Of a stretch of DNA of 64,000 nucleotides, positions 32,465 through 43,676 are shown piece by piece (positions within the stretch are counted from its first letter, which is position 1; the number at the start of each line of letters is the position of its first letter). The notes under the pieces were generated by a model. The model was not told where the DNA came from. It made no database searches and saw only the letters and a program-made list of their open reading frames with translations. A program made the position numbers and the translations under genes. This DNA is from Talpa occidentalis (lineage: Eukaryota > Chordata > Mammalia > Eulipotyphla > Talpidae): NCBI RefSeq assembly GCF_014898055.3, contig NW_023601543.1, forward strand, positions 14,035,314-14,099,313, in the 5' to 3' direction.

Positions 32465-32560
32465 GACTGAAAACTTTAGGAGTGTGTCCCCAGCCACTGG
32501 CACAGTACTTGACATGGAGAATCATCCATAAATTTTTCAAATAAATAAGTGAATAAGTGG
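32465..32560 (+). mobile_element. L2/MIR 3'-end fragment
   Basis: CCCCAGCCACTGGCACAGTA, then ATCCATAAATTTTTCAAATA resembles the sense L2 3' end. Confidence 0.45.
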
Positions 32561-32574
32561 GCAAGATTTACAAC

Positions 32575-32852
32575 AACCACTATGAAACACGAGTGATGAT
32601 TTTATAGTAAGGGAATAAAAGTTACATCCAACAGAATGGCTTAAATGAGAAAGTTAAATGATACCAGAGTTGGTGAGGATATAGAGCAACTGGATTGCTC
32701 ACACACTGCTGGAGGGAGTGTGATAAGTTGGCAGAACTACTTTGAAAATTGTTGGCAAGCAATTTCTACTAAAGCTAAACACATGTGTGCTCCAGGACCC
32801 AGCAATTTCACTTTTAGGTGTATACCAAGATAAATGAGTACATTAGTTCCCT
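32575..32852 (+). mobile_element. Old L1 ORF2 fragment
   Basis: GATACCAGAGTTGGTGAGGA, CACACTGCTGGAGGGAGTGT and GACCCAGCAATTTCACTTTT are the classic ORF2 C-terminal DNA words of old L1M elements. The younger L1 at 32869 inserted into or beside it. Confidence 0.85.
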
Positions 32853-32868
32853 AAAAAACAAGAGCAAA

Positions 32869-33136
32869 TACCGGATGGTCTCACTCATAGCAGGAATTTA
32901 GAAAACCTAAATAAGAGACCAGGAAAAAAGTTTAATTATAATAAAGTAAAAATCAAAATCAACAAGCAACTATAAATCAGAGACACACACTAGTGGGGGG
33001 GGGCAGAGAAGGGAGTAGGATCAAAACAAGGGTGGTGGGAATTGTATGGGGACTATAACCAAGATGATTATGCATACATTGTGCAAAAATGAAAAAGGAT
33101 GTTAAAAATATATTTAAAAATTAAATTAAATTAAAA
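32869..33136 (+). mobile_element. Short 5'-truncated young L1 with perfect duplication
   Basis: 268 bp carrying the last ORF2 codons (reading DGLTHSRNLENLN) and the 3' UTR GACTATAACCAAGATGATTA to an A-rich tail. Flanked by perfect AAAAAACAAGAGCAAA at 32853-32868 and 33137-33152. Same subfamily as the L1 at 2768-3441. Confidence 0.95.
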
Positions 33137-33189
33137 AAAAAACAAGAGCAAAAATGTCCATGTCAATGACCACGCAAGACAAAGAAAGT

Positions 33190-33300
33190 GAGTACACTCA
33201 TAAAGGTGAGATGATCCGTGTGGACTTGCTGAGGTCATAAATGAAAGAGGTGGGATTTGAACTCAGGGTTTTCTCACTGTTTTCACTTGCCTCTATAGCC
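33190..33300 (+). mobile_element. MIR 3' fragment
   Basis: TGAGGTCATAAATGAAAGAG, then GGGATTTGAACTCAGGG resembles the 3' half of a sense MIR. Confidence 0.5.
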
Positions 33301-33324
33301 TAGGGTTAATGGATATCATATATG

Positions 33325-33540
33325 GTGTCTAGAACTTTATATATATTGTTGCTAATACCACAATCTTGCAGTATGTATATTATTGCCTTCATTTTACAGA
33401 TTAACAAACTGAGAACCAGAAACTTATTGCCCGAAGTCATACAGCCAGTAAATGGTGAGGACATTTTTCTGGCCCAGCAGCTAAGATGTGAACTCAGATT
33501 TGCCTGGCTCCAAGGGGCATGCTTTTTCTCTTCTATGAAA
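33325..33540 (+). mobile_element. MIR SINE
   Basis: Sense MIR: ATTATTGCCTTCATTTTACA, GATTAACAAACTGAGAACC, GCCCGAAGTCATACAGCCAG, GAACTCAGATTTGCC. Confidence 0.75.
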
Positions 33541-33804
33541 GGGTGAAGGTTTTCTCAAATTTTGACAAGATTTAAGAAGGAAGTGCCATGGATGGAACTA
33601 ATTGGAAACGTAGGAAGGTTTCAACGAAGGAGTCAAAGCTAGCCTGGACTTTTTTTTGCTCAAAAAGCAAAGACAGGAGCCATAGCTAAGCAATACCCTT
33701 CCCCATTTTCCTGTGACCCACTCAGTCTATTATAAGAGCCTGAGAATGAAGGATGGCAAAGAAGTGTTTATTTCTTTTTTTCTTTATCTTTTTTTTTTTT
33801 TTTT

Positions 33805-33959
33805 AGCGCGAACACAGTCCCCCACTACCACAAATTATGCAGTCGAGTTTCCCACATTTGGGGAAATCGCAGGGGTCAGCACATCCGGAGTGCAATGGAT
33901 AAGCCTCGCCCTGGGAAAACCACCTCGTGATCATGGTATCTCCCCTGCCAGGTAAGTAT
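33805..33959 (-). pseudogene. RNU1 (retrocopy): U1 snRNA retropseudogene
   Basis: The minus strand reads ATACTTACCTGGCAGGGGAG from 33959, the U1 5' end including the splice-donor-pairing bases, and continues through all U1 loops to GTTCGCGCT at 33805. Compared with human U1 from memory it has about one substitution and one single-base deletion over 155 nt, and lacks the last roughly eight bases. It is followed by an A-tail (T-run 33787-33804 on the + strand) and flanked by a perfect 18-bp duplication AAAGAAGTGTTTATTTCT (33758-33775 and 33960-33977). The tail and duplication show L1-mediated retroposition. No U1 promoter elements are expected, so it is probably not expressed. Confidence 0.95.
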
Positions 33960-34069
33960 AAAGAAGTGTTTATTTCTGATGTGACCTAGAGGTTTTAATC
34001 ATCCAGTTCATTAATATAGATCAAGAACTATCTCAAGTCACCCACATTCCAGTTCTAACTTTCTTCCTT

Positions 34070-34385
34070 TTAAAAATAATATTATTGAAGTAACATTGGT
34101 CTAATACAGTATATAGGTTTCAAGTGTTAGGCATTTTATTTTGAAATTTGCGTTATCGTTGCCACCCAACATCTAGTTTCCATGAGCCATCATAAAATTA
34201 ACTCTCTTTACCCAGCTCACCTACCCCTTCTTCTTGTCCCTCTGGTAGCCATCATTTTTTTCTTATAATCCAAGAGTTTGTTTTTGTTTTGTTTTGTTTG
34301 TTCAATTATTTTGTTTCATTGTCTTCCACATACGGTGAAACCATATGGGGTTTGTCTTTCTCTGTTGGACTTATTATACCAAGTG
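34070..34385 (-). mobile_element. L1 3'-end fragment
   Basis: Antisense L1 tail: ATTATTGAAGTAACATTGGT, AGCCATCATAAAATTAACTC, ACGGTGAAACCATATGGGGT, TTTGTCTTTCTCTGTTGGAC. No ORF2 motifs remain. Confidence 0.8.
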
Positions 34386-35065
34386 ATCCAAGTGTTCCGA
34401 GGTTTGGGCCAAGTATCTCAAACTCCACTTCTTCCCCAATCCAAGGGTACTAGGACGCTTCCAGGATAACTCTGATTCCCCACACTCTAATATCTTCTCC
34501 CCAAAGAGCCTCCTCCATGACTTGGAATCATTAGTCTTTCATAGAAGCAATTTTGGCAGAAGAGATCCTGACCAAGATTGATTGAGTCCCAGAGAACAAG
34601 GTTTGAGAACACCACTTTGGGTGTAGAATGTCTGGTCTTTGCCAAGCCAGAAACTCGCGGCACAAGCCCTTTTGTTGTGTCTGTCCCTTCCCTGCCCCTC
34701 CTTCTCCTGAGTCAGGTGTCTCTGACTCAGATGAGAACTAGTAGCCATGTCTACCAGTGACTGTGCCTGGCAGTCTTTCTTTCAAGTGGTTCTAGGTCCT
34801 GGACATCTGTTCTGGATCTACATCTAATGTTCCCAAAACTAAGCCCAGGATGACATGCGAAGTTGTGTAGTATCTGCTCGTAGGTGATACAGAGTCCCTC
34901 ACCTACATCCAAAGCAAGGGAAACGTAGAGTGGAAGTGGAGTAACAGGAAAGCAGAGTCCTGAAAAGGAACGGTTTGGGAGGCCAGGGTCACTAATTTAA
35001 GCTCATTAAGGGCTTCCTACCTACCCGCCATGGTTATGTTCTGTCCCCTGTTTTCTCCGATGCCC
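34386..35065. other. Unannotated stretch
   Basis: No gene. CAAGGTTTGAGAACACCACT near 34600 hints at the end of a MER5-like element but is too short to call. Confidence 0.35.
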
Positions 35066-35084
35066 TCAAACAATCTTACGGAAT

Positions 35085-35255
35085 ATAAATCATTATCCTG
35101 ATACACTAATGGTCTGAGGGAAATAGAAGCTCAGAGAGGCAAAGCAACTGCACTAACATTGTACAGCCGTGATTTCAACTTAGTCCTTATCTGAGTTTCC
35201 AAAACCCAAATCTCTTTGGATTGCACTGATTTAGGGTTTTTCATTGCAGGGAGGG
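35085..35255 (+). mobile_element. MIR fragment
   Basis: GAAGCTCAGAGAGGCAAAGC, ACATTGTACAGCCGTGATTT and TCAACTTAGTCC follow sense MIR order. Confidence 0.65.
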
Positions 35256-35565
35256 AAAGTAAGAGCTGCTGAGATGTCTTTCCTCAGTGAATGTGGCTGT
35301 GAATCCCTGACAGGAATAAGCATGAGTAACCCCTCACCCTGCATGTAGTCTTCCTTCAGACATCACCTTTCCCTTCATACACATTTTCCCTCTTCAGTAA
35401 TCTCTATCTGACATCCTGAGGCACTCTACAATTTCCATCTGAACAAATGCTTACTATTCAAACATTCTCAGATAGATTCCAGAGGTTTTTTCCCCATGGG
35501 GTATCTTTGATGGCATGAGAAGGACAGCAAGATGGGAGAATTTTCCTAACAGAACAGAGAACACC

Positions 35566-36061
35566 TGTATTAGTTTCCAATTGCTGCTGTAACAGTTTGC
35601 CACAAAATTTAGTGACTCAAAGGAATACAGATTTAATTTCTTACAGTTCTGGAGATGAGACATCCAAAATCAGTTTAACTGGGTTAAAATCAAGGTGTCA
35701 TTTGAGCTATACTCCCTCCAGAGGCTGTAAAGGAAAATCTTTTCCTGCTTCAAGAGCTGCATTCCCTGTATCCCTTGGAGCACAGCCACTTCTTCCATCT
35801 TTAAAGTTTGCAATATAGCAGCTTCAAATCTCTCTTTGCTTGTGTCATATTGTCTTCTCCATTGTCAAATTCTGTCTGCCTCCCTCTTACAAAGGCCCTA
35901 TTATTACATGTATGCCCCACATGAGTAATCCTGGATAATTTCTCCATCCCAAGGTTGTTAATCCCATCTTCAAAGTATCTTTTGCCATATAAAGTAACAT
36001 TCAGAGGTTCCAGGTATTGGGACTTGGATATCTTTGGGGGGCCATTATTTGACCCATCACA
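35566..36061 (-). mobile_element. MLT1-type MaLR solo LTR, antisense
   Basis: TGTATTAGTTTCCAATTGCT, AATTTCTTACAGTTCTGGAG, CATCCCAAGGTTGTTAATCC, TTGGGACTTGGATATCTTTG and TTGACCCATCACA are the reverse complement of the MLT1 landmarks seen at 5532-5988. No target duplication could be confirmed. Confidence 0.85.
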
Positions 36062-39000
36062 GCATTCAAGACACACAGCTGTAGCTGTATGGTGAGAACC
36101 AGTTGTACTTTATCTCTGGAGAAGATGAACCAGGATGATAGTTATTCATGATAGAAAAGGAGGCCCAAGCATGGGCAAAGTTAGGAGTTACAAATCCTTA
36201 ATTTTGCTGAAATGATGTCACGCAGGAACAGGTAATTCCTCTTCTTTGAAAAGTCTCTTCACTTGCACACTACCCTGCAGAGAGAGTCAGAAAGGAAGGT
36301 AGATCTTGGAGGATCTTCTCCTTCTCTCTTTCAAAACGGTTGCCTCATAGTTATCTCTTGTCTTGGTGGTTTCTCTGGCAGAGCAGTTGAGGAAAGGTTG
36401 AGAATCTGACTCTAGAAATAAAGGGAGGAAGCTAGAACTCTCTCTAACCGAACTTTACTTTCCCTCAAACTTCCACGTTCAATATCCTCTTCTTTGACTT
36501 TGTTGCCACCCCAGCATCTCTCGTTTGTTAAGAAGTGAAGCTACAATGCAGTGAAGAGTGGGGTAGCGGATAGTGAATGGAGAAGAAAAGTTTCCTAGGA
36601 GAAACCTTCATGTCAACCCACCTCAGAACAGAGAAAATCTTTCAACATCAAGTAGGGAACTGGGGATGGTTTTCAAACAGAATGACCAAGAGTTACAGGG
36701 TCATTACTTGATAACAATTAACTTCTTTTAATTGGCACTGAATATTATTATTCAGGGTGTGGGGACTCTCAAAAACCCCTATCCACAAGGTTCTTTGCTG
36801 AATGTTTATCACGAGGAATCACTTAGATCACATCTGGCATTCCTGGCTAAAACCCAGAGAAGAGTGGAGAGTGGGAATTTGGGGAACTCGGATTCTGAAA
36901 ATCATGGAAAGACTGGTTGTGATAGAAGGGTGGGGGTGTGTCTGGCCCCAGACTAAATTTTCATGGTCTTGGAGCATCATCAACAGCATCACAAGTTCAC
37001 CAAAGTTTTGATTGATGAGCACCAGATGCATAGCTGTGAACTAATGTTTTCTGTAGTGTTAGCAGCTGGCTTCCCACATTTTGGTCCTATTCCAGGACAT
37101 CATCTATTATATTGCTCAATGCTCCTCCCTATACAAAATCTCATGACAAATTTTCCTCCAAGATCAGGGCCAGGAAAAAGTTTGTTTCTCCTAGTGACTG
37201 TGTCTCCTTTCTTCTGCCAGACAATGAAAGCACTAAAACCCATCACACAGAAGTATACCGCCTCATCCTACCCAGAGAGTTAACACAAACTCTCCAGCTG
37301 TATGAGCTTTGGATCTACTGAGAGGAGGGACAAGTCAAGAACAACTTCAGAATTGACTCAAGACTGGGGAAGCAGGACAAGCCACAACTTCTGAAGAGAA
37401 GGACCAATTAGACTCATATGAACACATGACAGGGAATTCAGAGAATTCCAAGGCAACAGTGATTGACACCAACAAGTTACAAGCTGAATCACGTTAGGGA
37501 ATTCTCTAGCAGAAATGAGAGTTTGGCTTGGCTCCTAGCATTACAAAGCATGAGGAATATGTGGGAACCATCTCAGACAGGTCTTTTCTTTGCATGTCAG
37601 TGATTTGGAGGACCAAGAAGCTCTGGGATTGGGTAGTAGTTAGACAGAAAAAGACATAATCATCCATGGGATGTCCAGGAAGATTTGCTGAGCTGATACC
37701 TCCTTGTAGTGCACTGAGTCCACTATAATGGGGTACAGAAAATATTTGCTTTGCTAAGACTCACTAACTCCCTATACTAGTTCAATTATAGTTTCCTTCT
37801 AACCTTTTAATTGCTTATGAGACAAATGGGTCACATCTTGAAGAAATCCATGTGGAGCTCAGCATGAATAGTGCTATTTATAATCCAAGTGTTAATGTTG
37901 TATTTTGATTTTCACCTTGGTTGCCAGGAAACTCAGTTCTAAGTTGCATAGTTGATTATTTTAGCATTCTAGAAATCTGGGGAGGGGATGGATGGAGGAT
38001 GAGTGTATTTTGTTTGTCCCCCCTCATCCTTCTCTTTGCACTGCTTTGATTCCTGATAAACAGATTTTAGTGTAATCATAACAAGAATTTATTAATTGTT
38101 AGCGTCTCCTCAAAATTTTTTGAAAGTAAGCAAGAAATAAATAAGCATGTAGATGCATGATATTTCTTTGTAAGCTTATCAAATTCCTCATAGACTCTTG
38201 ATTGGATCCAATGTGGTAGGGCTATTGACCTTGACTCATGCTATGTGCACCTTTGTTCTGAAGACTTGTTGCTATCGGCCATGAAGGGACCTAGCCGGTA
38301 TGTCCTGCTAGCAGTTGGCAGAGTCATTGCTGCCAAGGAAAGAAAGCACCTCTTTTTGTTCGTCGCTTGCATTACCCAAGGCATCGCAATAACACTTTCT
38401 TCGGGTTTCTTGCCTTGGGAACACCTAATGGCAAGATGCTTTTGATACTTCAGTAACTAAAGCTCCTTTAATGGGGTCCATGATGGACCTGCCTAGTTTT
38501 GTTCTATAGTGAAAAATGTTATAAGGAAGTTGCAGTATATATTTTGTTGGTAACGATGCCTTAAGCTATTAAGGCCATTTGTTATTTTCTGAAAGCAGGA
38601 GAGATAATGCGCACTTATAAAATCCACTGCACTGCGGGTAGCTCTAAGTTTCTTCCCTACAGAGTATTCCATAGCGCTCATGGGTTTGCCTTCTTCTTAT
38701 TTTTCTTATGTCCTTATAAAATGGGGAAGGGGCATAGCTTCTTTAGTGCTGGGGAATTGGATGCTGTCTGAATCACAAATAAGTCACCAGGAAGTCAGTT
38801 TAGTGCAAACTGCACCCCCTTTTTATAGCCCCCTCTCCTAGCCCTGGCTCCCCTGTTTGCTTCCTGTCCTCAGAGCCCAGCTTCCTTGAGCCACTGATTC
38901 TGGCATCGCCCTGAAGACCCTGTCCTGTACTCTCTTCCTCCTCCCCATCCAAGATTCACACATTGAAGTTCCCCTTAACCCAATTTCTTCCCGAATTGAA

Positions 39001-39780
39001 AATGCAAATGTGCCTGCTGTATTGTCTGTAAGTATTAAGCCTCTACAAGAGGCTTTGTGTTAGGCACAAGGCTCTGTATGGGGCAGTGAAGGAAGGTGGG
39101 AGTCGGGGGAGCAGAGTGGCCTCTGAACTGCAGAGTGTCAGCAGCTGGAGAGCTTAGCGCTATTCAGGCCTGGGATGGGGCAAGGAGCAGAGAGGGGAAA
39201 TGGGGACAGAAGCCAGGAGAAGGACTGTGGGCGCCATCATGAAGCCAGAGGGACTTGAGCTGGAGCGGGGAGAGCAGTCTCAGGGAGAGGAAGCTTTGAT
39301 TTACATCTCACTCCAAGTTTCTGGGCCCACTAGTACTCACAACTCTGTCATGGGGCTTCAACTTCCAGTAATAGGAGGAAAACTCAGAAGGGAGCAGCCA
39401 GGGGCAAAGGCTGTGGGTTTTGCATCTTTCACCCAGACTAAATTCAAGAATCAGGGAAAAATAGCTTTCTCAGAATCAGTGCTGTGAGTTACACGCTGGG
39501 ACCGGAGGCCAGGTCCGCGAGAGCAGGACTCTAACAAATTTATGCGCATTAGTTCACTGGTAATAGTCACTCGAGATGTTTATTTCTTTAGCTTCTATCT
39601 TAAAAAGCCTCTGGAAGTTTGACAATATCAAAGTTTTGACTTTGACATGTGATGGATTAAAACCACTCTAAAGGACTAAAATTTTGTAATTACTATCTGA
39701 CTGACTCGACTCAAGCGTATTACAGAGGTTTTCAGAGGGACAGGCTGGGGTGATGTAATCGGTGCATCAACAACTGGTTT
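36062..39780. other. 3.7-kb largely unique stretch
   Basis: No named repeat except a possible old L2 tip near 39000-39080. ORFs are short and unrelated to known families. A CpG-containing stretch at 38250-38470 (GACCTAGCCGG, TTCGTCGCTTGC) stands out against the AT-rich background. Confidence 0.4.
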
Positions 39781-39784
39781 CTTT

Positions 39785-39905
39785 TAAGAAAACATAAAAG
39801 CTATTTCCAGCCGAAATTCTCAGAAACACTATAGGATATTAGTATAGCTGATTGATGTGATCTCATCTAATAGAAATGGGAGTTGAAGCTTTATCCCACT
39901 AGAAC
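39785..39905 (+). repeat. Family X repeat, partial copy
   Basis: AAGCTATTTCCAGCCGAAAT, TCTCAGAAACACTATAGGA and TGATGTGATCTCATCTAATA align with 41815-41920 and 56335-56430. Unidentified dispersed repeat. Confidence 0.5.
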
Positions 39906-40840
39906 AGGTGATTAGAGGCAAATGAGGGGCAGGTTCCCATGGCAACTGCTTGGCCATCTCTGACCCTAAAGAGGCCCCTGAAGGGGAGCTTTGAGAAGGA
40001 ACATGAATTTTCAAGGGGAACAGACAGCAGCCTTGACTTTTAAGGACATGCTGGAATGTTTATGGAATTGAGGTTACCTCTAGAGTTGTTCTGTGAGTAC
40101 CGGGGAAAGATCTTAGATCTTGTTCCACTCTCCTGAAGTCTGAGGATGGTTCCTACATTTTGTTACTCCTCACTTCAACCTTCTTTGAGGGTCACCACTG
40201 CTGAAAGGAAACAGGGTAATGTGGGGCATTATCACAAGCTTGCTCAAGGCCGTGCGCTTTCTTCTCAGCAGCTCTACTCTCCTCCTTGAACTCTTACTAG
40301 TGTGACCCCAGGGGGCGGGGAGGCTGTGGAGGCTCTCTGGAGTAGCAGTACTTGTACTAAGGGCAGTGTAGCAGGTATCACTCCTCCTTTTGTGAAAAGG
40401 TGTGGTTGAACGTGCCTGCTGACTTCTTTTTAGTAGGTTAAGGTCCTATTTAATGGCAGCCACTGGGAGACAGGGGATAAGCAAGGAGCAAGGAGGCACT
40501 GCTCTTCATACTCCTGGGACTTACCAACCTTCCCTCATCTCTCGTAAGCTGCAGCCTGTGTCCATCACCCTGTTACTGCCTTCTCGCTCCTCTCATAAGT
40601 AACATATTACAAGGTCTTCATTTTTTTCTTTCCCCAGCTATTTTCACTTCTCTGTGGCACTACCCCCTTCTCTTATTCATCTCCCCCTTCTCTTATCCAT
40701 CTCCTTCTCCCTCCCACATATATCCCTAAGGTTTCTGCTCACATCTGAGATGTCAGACTTGATGAAATGTCTCTCTGTCCCCAGGAATTTCACAGGCGCT
40801 AAAGGATTCCTAATCTAGACCAACGCTGAAAGACAGAGAT
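39906..40840. other. Unannotated stretch
   Basis: No gene or named repeat. CCCCAGGGGGCGGG at about 40308-40321 is a two-mismatch CTCF-like word. Pyrimidine-rich duplication CCCCTTCTCTTAT(T/C)CATCTC near 40665-40702. Confidence 0.35.
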
Positions 40841-40849
40841 AAGTGATAG

Positions 40850-41075
40850 GATGTTACATTTGATAAGTCCCTACTATGTGCTTTTATATATGTGTCATAT
40901 ATATATGACTCACTGTACTTGCAAAAAAGCTCTGCAGAATAGACTTTATTAGTCATATCTATTCTGCAGATGACAGAAGGGAGGCTTTCAAAGATCAAAG
41001 TGACTTATCCAGAACATGTAATTGCAGAATGAGGATTTGAATCCCAATCTTCTAGCTCCGAATCTGTTCCTTCTT
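40850..41075 (+). mobile_element. MIR SINE
   Basis: TCCCTACTATGTGCTTTTAT, TCTATTCTGCAGATGACAGA, AGTGACTTATCCAG, GGATTTGAATCCCAATC. Sense MIR with an internal AT expansion. Confidence 0.75.
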
Positions 41076-41369
41076 CTGATCCTTTAAGAGAGTGTGGGGG
41101 CTTGAGGACTGCATGTTTCTTGGAGATACTGTCATTGACTCCTGAAGGCTGGAATGTGGGATGGGGTCTTTGAAAATTCATTCTGTTTGATTGTTACGAC
41201 TCCAGGTGCTTTGCAGTAGTACTTGACCTTGAGGTCTCTAATCTGTATTCACTCAGGGTGATGGAAAATAATTCATTCTCCATCTCCCACAGGAGAACAT
41301 CCTGTTCCCACCACAGACCTTGGATGACATGAGTCAGGAGTTCTTTCTACTCTGGCTTTTTGAATTCCA

Positions 41370-41610
41370 TTCAGTCACTCATTCCTTCATTTGTTCATTC
41401 ATTCATTCAACTATTGATGCATTGAGTATCTCTCAGGTGCCAGATACTAAGCAGAGTTGATGATCCACCATCATGAAGCCATATTTCCTGCCATTATGTA
41501 GCTCATGATCTTCTGGAGGCTTTGGAGACTTCAACTGATAGTGGAAGTGTGATATGGTAAGAACAGATACAACTATTAAGGACTCATTAGCAGTCCACGC
41601 TAAGGACATT
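41370..41610 (-). mobile_element. L2 3' portion
   Basis: CATTCATTCATTCAACTATT, GAGTATCTCTCAGGTGCCAG, TAGCTCATGATCTTCTGG; antisense L2. Confidence 0.65.
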
Positions 41611-41799
41611 TTCACCAGAGATGGGGCCAAATGTGAGGGTTTATGCTTGCAGGAATCAACCTTTCCTGGCTCCCAGGCACCCCATCCCTTCTTCCTTCTC
41701 CAGGTTCCTATGACTAGCAAATACTTAAAGTCACTATTTTTAAAATAGGTTTATTTTTTCTGGAGTGGGGGAGGTATGTTCATCATATGAATCACCAGT

Positions 41800-42500
41800 T
41801 TCAATTGTTGTCTTTAAAGAAAAATATAATGCCCAAATGCCCTTTTCCATTGAAATTCTGGGAAACATACTAGGAAATTAGCCCACAACTGACTAATACA
41901 ATCCCCTTTAGCGGAAATAGTCCCATACAAATATATCCAATCAAGCTAGCAAGCTCAGACTGCCTTGGTACATAAAGAAGTAAGTGGGATGCATTTTTTG
42001 ATTAACCTGCTTTGTAAATAAATGTCTCTGCATTAGAACATGATCTTTAAGTGCTGTCCTCTACACAACCCTCTTCCTGTGTACATCTCCCTAGGGGTGG
42101 GTGCCCATGTGCACAGCAGTGACCTTTTCTTCTCTCTAATCTCCCTTTTGAAAGCTTGTTTTCTCTGGTTATTTTTCTTGGAACAGACCCGATACAGAAA
42201 TTCACACTGTGGTGTGAATGGATGAAAACAACCATAATGTTGTACCTTTCATGAGGTATTTGCATTTTAATGAAGACGAGTCATTCAATTTAGAGACACA
42301 AGTATTTCCTTTAAAATGTTATGTCCACAATCAATTTTTTTTAAAAGAAACTCACTCCCAAGGACCTAACCCCAGGTTTTTCAGACTTAAAAGAACGATG
42401 GGGTCTACACCTGAGGGGAAAAACCAATGACTGTGCAAAAATGAACAATGATGTAAGAAAAAAAATTCTCATGATAAAATTTCAGACACCAAGAAATTTG
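41800..42500 (+). repeat. Family X repeat, longest copy
   Basis: About 700 bp that aligns in order with 56326-56820: CAAATATATCCAATCAAGCT, AGACTGCCTTGGTAC, TTCACACTGTGGTGTGAATG, ATGAGGTATTTGCATTTTAA. An A/T-rich insertion at 42300-42465 separates the last shared block (AATTTCAG). No coding capacity or terminal repeats recognised. Confidence 0.6.
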
Positions 42501-43280
42501 ACCCACAAGGAAATATTTGTGAGTAGAGGGGACTCTTTTTCTTCCCTAACAAGTCCCAACTCTGACACAGCTGCTTGGGGTTTACCCATAAATGGGTAAA
42601 TGGATGAGGCTGAGTATTCCGAACTTGAGGACAACACAAGTCTAAATAATGTCCTAGGGGTAAGAATCAACAAGATGGGCCCCCAAGACACTATGTAACC
42701 CAGCACAGTGTGACTAAAGGTTAAGAATCCCTGTAGGGTAGCAGAGCAAAGAATTCCTTCAAAGGTTATCTGAGGTCATGTTATGGAGGCTTCAGAATGT
42801 TCATCCAAAGAATGCATACTTAAAAAAAAAATCTATTATTTCAGTCGTTAAAGGCCAAGTTTTAGGAGCTAAGGAAGTTTTCATAAAGTATAAATGAAAA
42901 GATTTTCAGAATTGTACAGCCGAGATTGGAGATAAATCAAACACTAAAACCCCAACAGAAACATATTTAGTAAAATCAATCATTTAGCACTATGTGATAC
43001 TAGATGAGGTCTGTTGTGAATTGTTTTTCCTTTGTACATCACAGAGAAAACATCCAGTATTGTGATTACCAAGGTAATTTGTCTTAAGGTTAATAGGTGG
43101 TTGGAGAAAATGATGTTTTGTTGTGTTCCATTCTACAGGGGCCAAAAGGTTCTGTTTGGCCTATATAACATTTACAAAGAAGGTACTGGTCTAATAATCC
43201 CAAAATGACAATCCTGGTAACATTACAAAATGACTTCTATTGTTGGATGGAACAAGTGGGATTCTAAATAATAATGGAGA
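42501..43280. other. Unannotated stretch
   Basis: No gene or named repeat. Confidence 0.35.
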
Positions 43281-43289
43281 TGACTACCC

Positions 43290-43440
43290 ATGTGGTACCC
43301 TCTGACCTGGGAGACCAGAGACCTGGATTCCAATTCCAGTTCTGCCACAAATTAACTATGTGACCGTGAACCAGTCACTCAGTTGCTGCCTAACTCAGTT
43401 CTCTCATTTAAATTAAAATGTGGGAGTTGAGGTAAAGTCC
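43290..43440 (-). mobile_element. MIR fragment
   Basis: CCTGGATTCCAATTCCAGTT, CTATGTGACCGTGAACCAG, AGTTCTCTCATTTAAATTA; antisense MIR. Confidence 0.75.
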
Positions 43441-43645
43441 CTGACTGCTCTCTTGCCATTTGGGTGTGTGTTTAATTTTTAAAGTATTTTTCAAATTTCA
43501 CATGTAATAATGGGCCTTATTTCATTGGAAAAATGTTAAACTATGCCAATGTCCTCTTGAAATCCTCCACTCCATCTTTTTCAAGATAAAAATGTATTTG
43601 TAGTGTAATCTTCTACATGATTGTTATTTATCCATCTAGCATCTA

Positions 43646-43676
43646 GCTAGCTAGTATCTATCTATCCATCTATCCA
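43646..43676. repeat. Imperfect ATCT tandem repeat
   Basis: CTAGCTAGCTAGTATCTATC / TATCCATCTATCC units. Confidence 0.7.

Noticed and set aside
40308..40321. CCCCAGGGGGCGGG as a CTCF site
   Set aside because: Two mismatches to the core and no supporting context; kept only as a note in the surrounding region.
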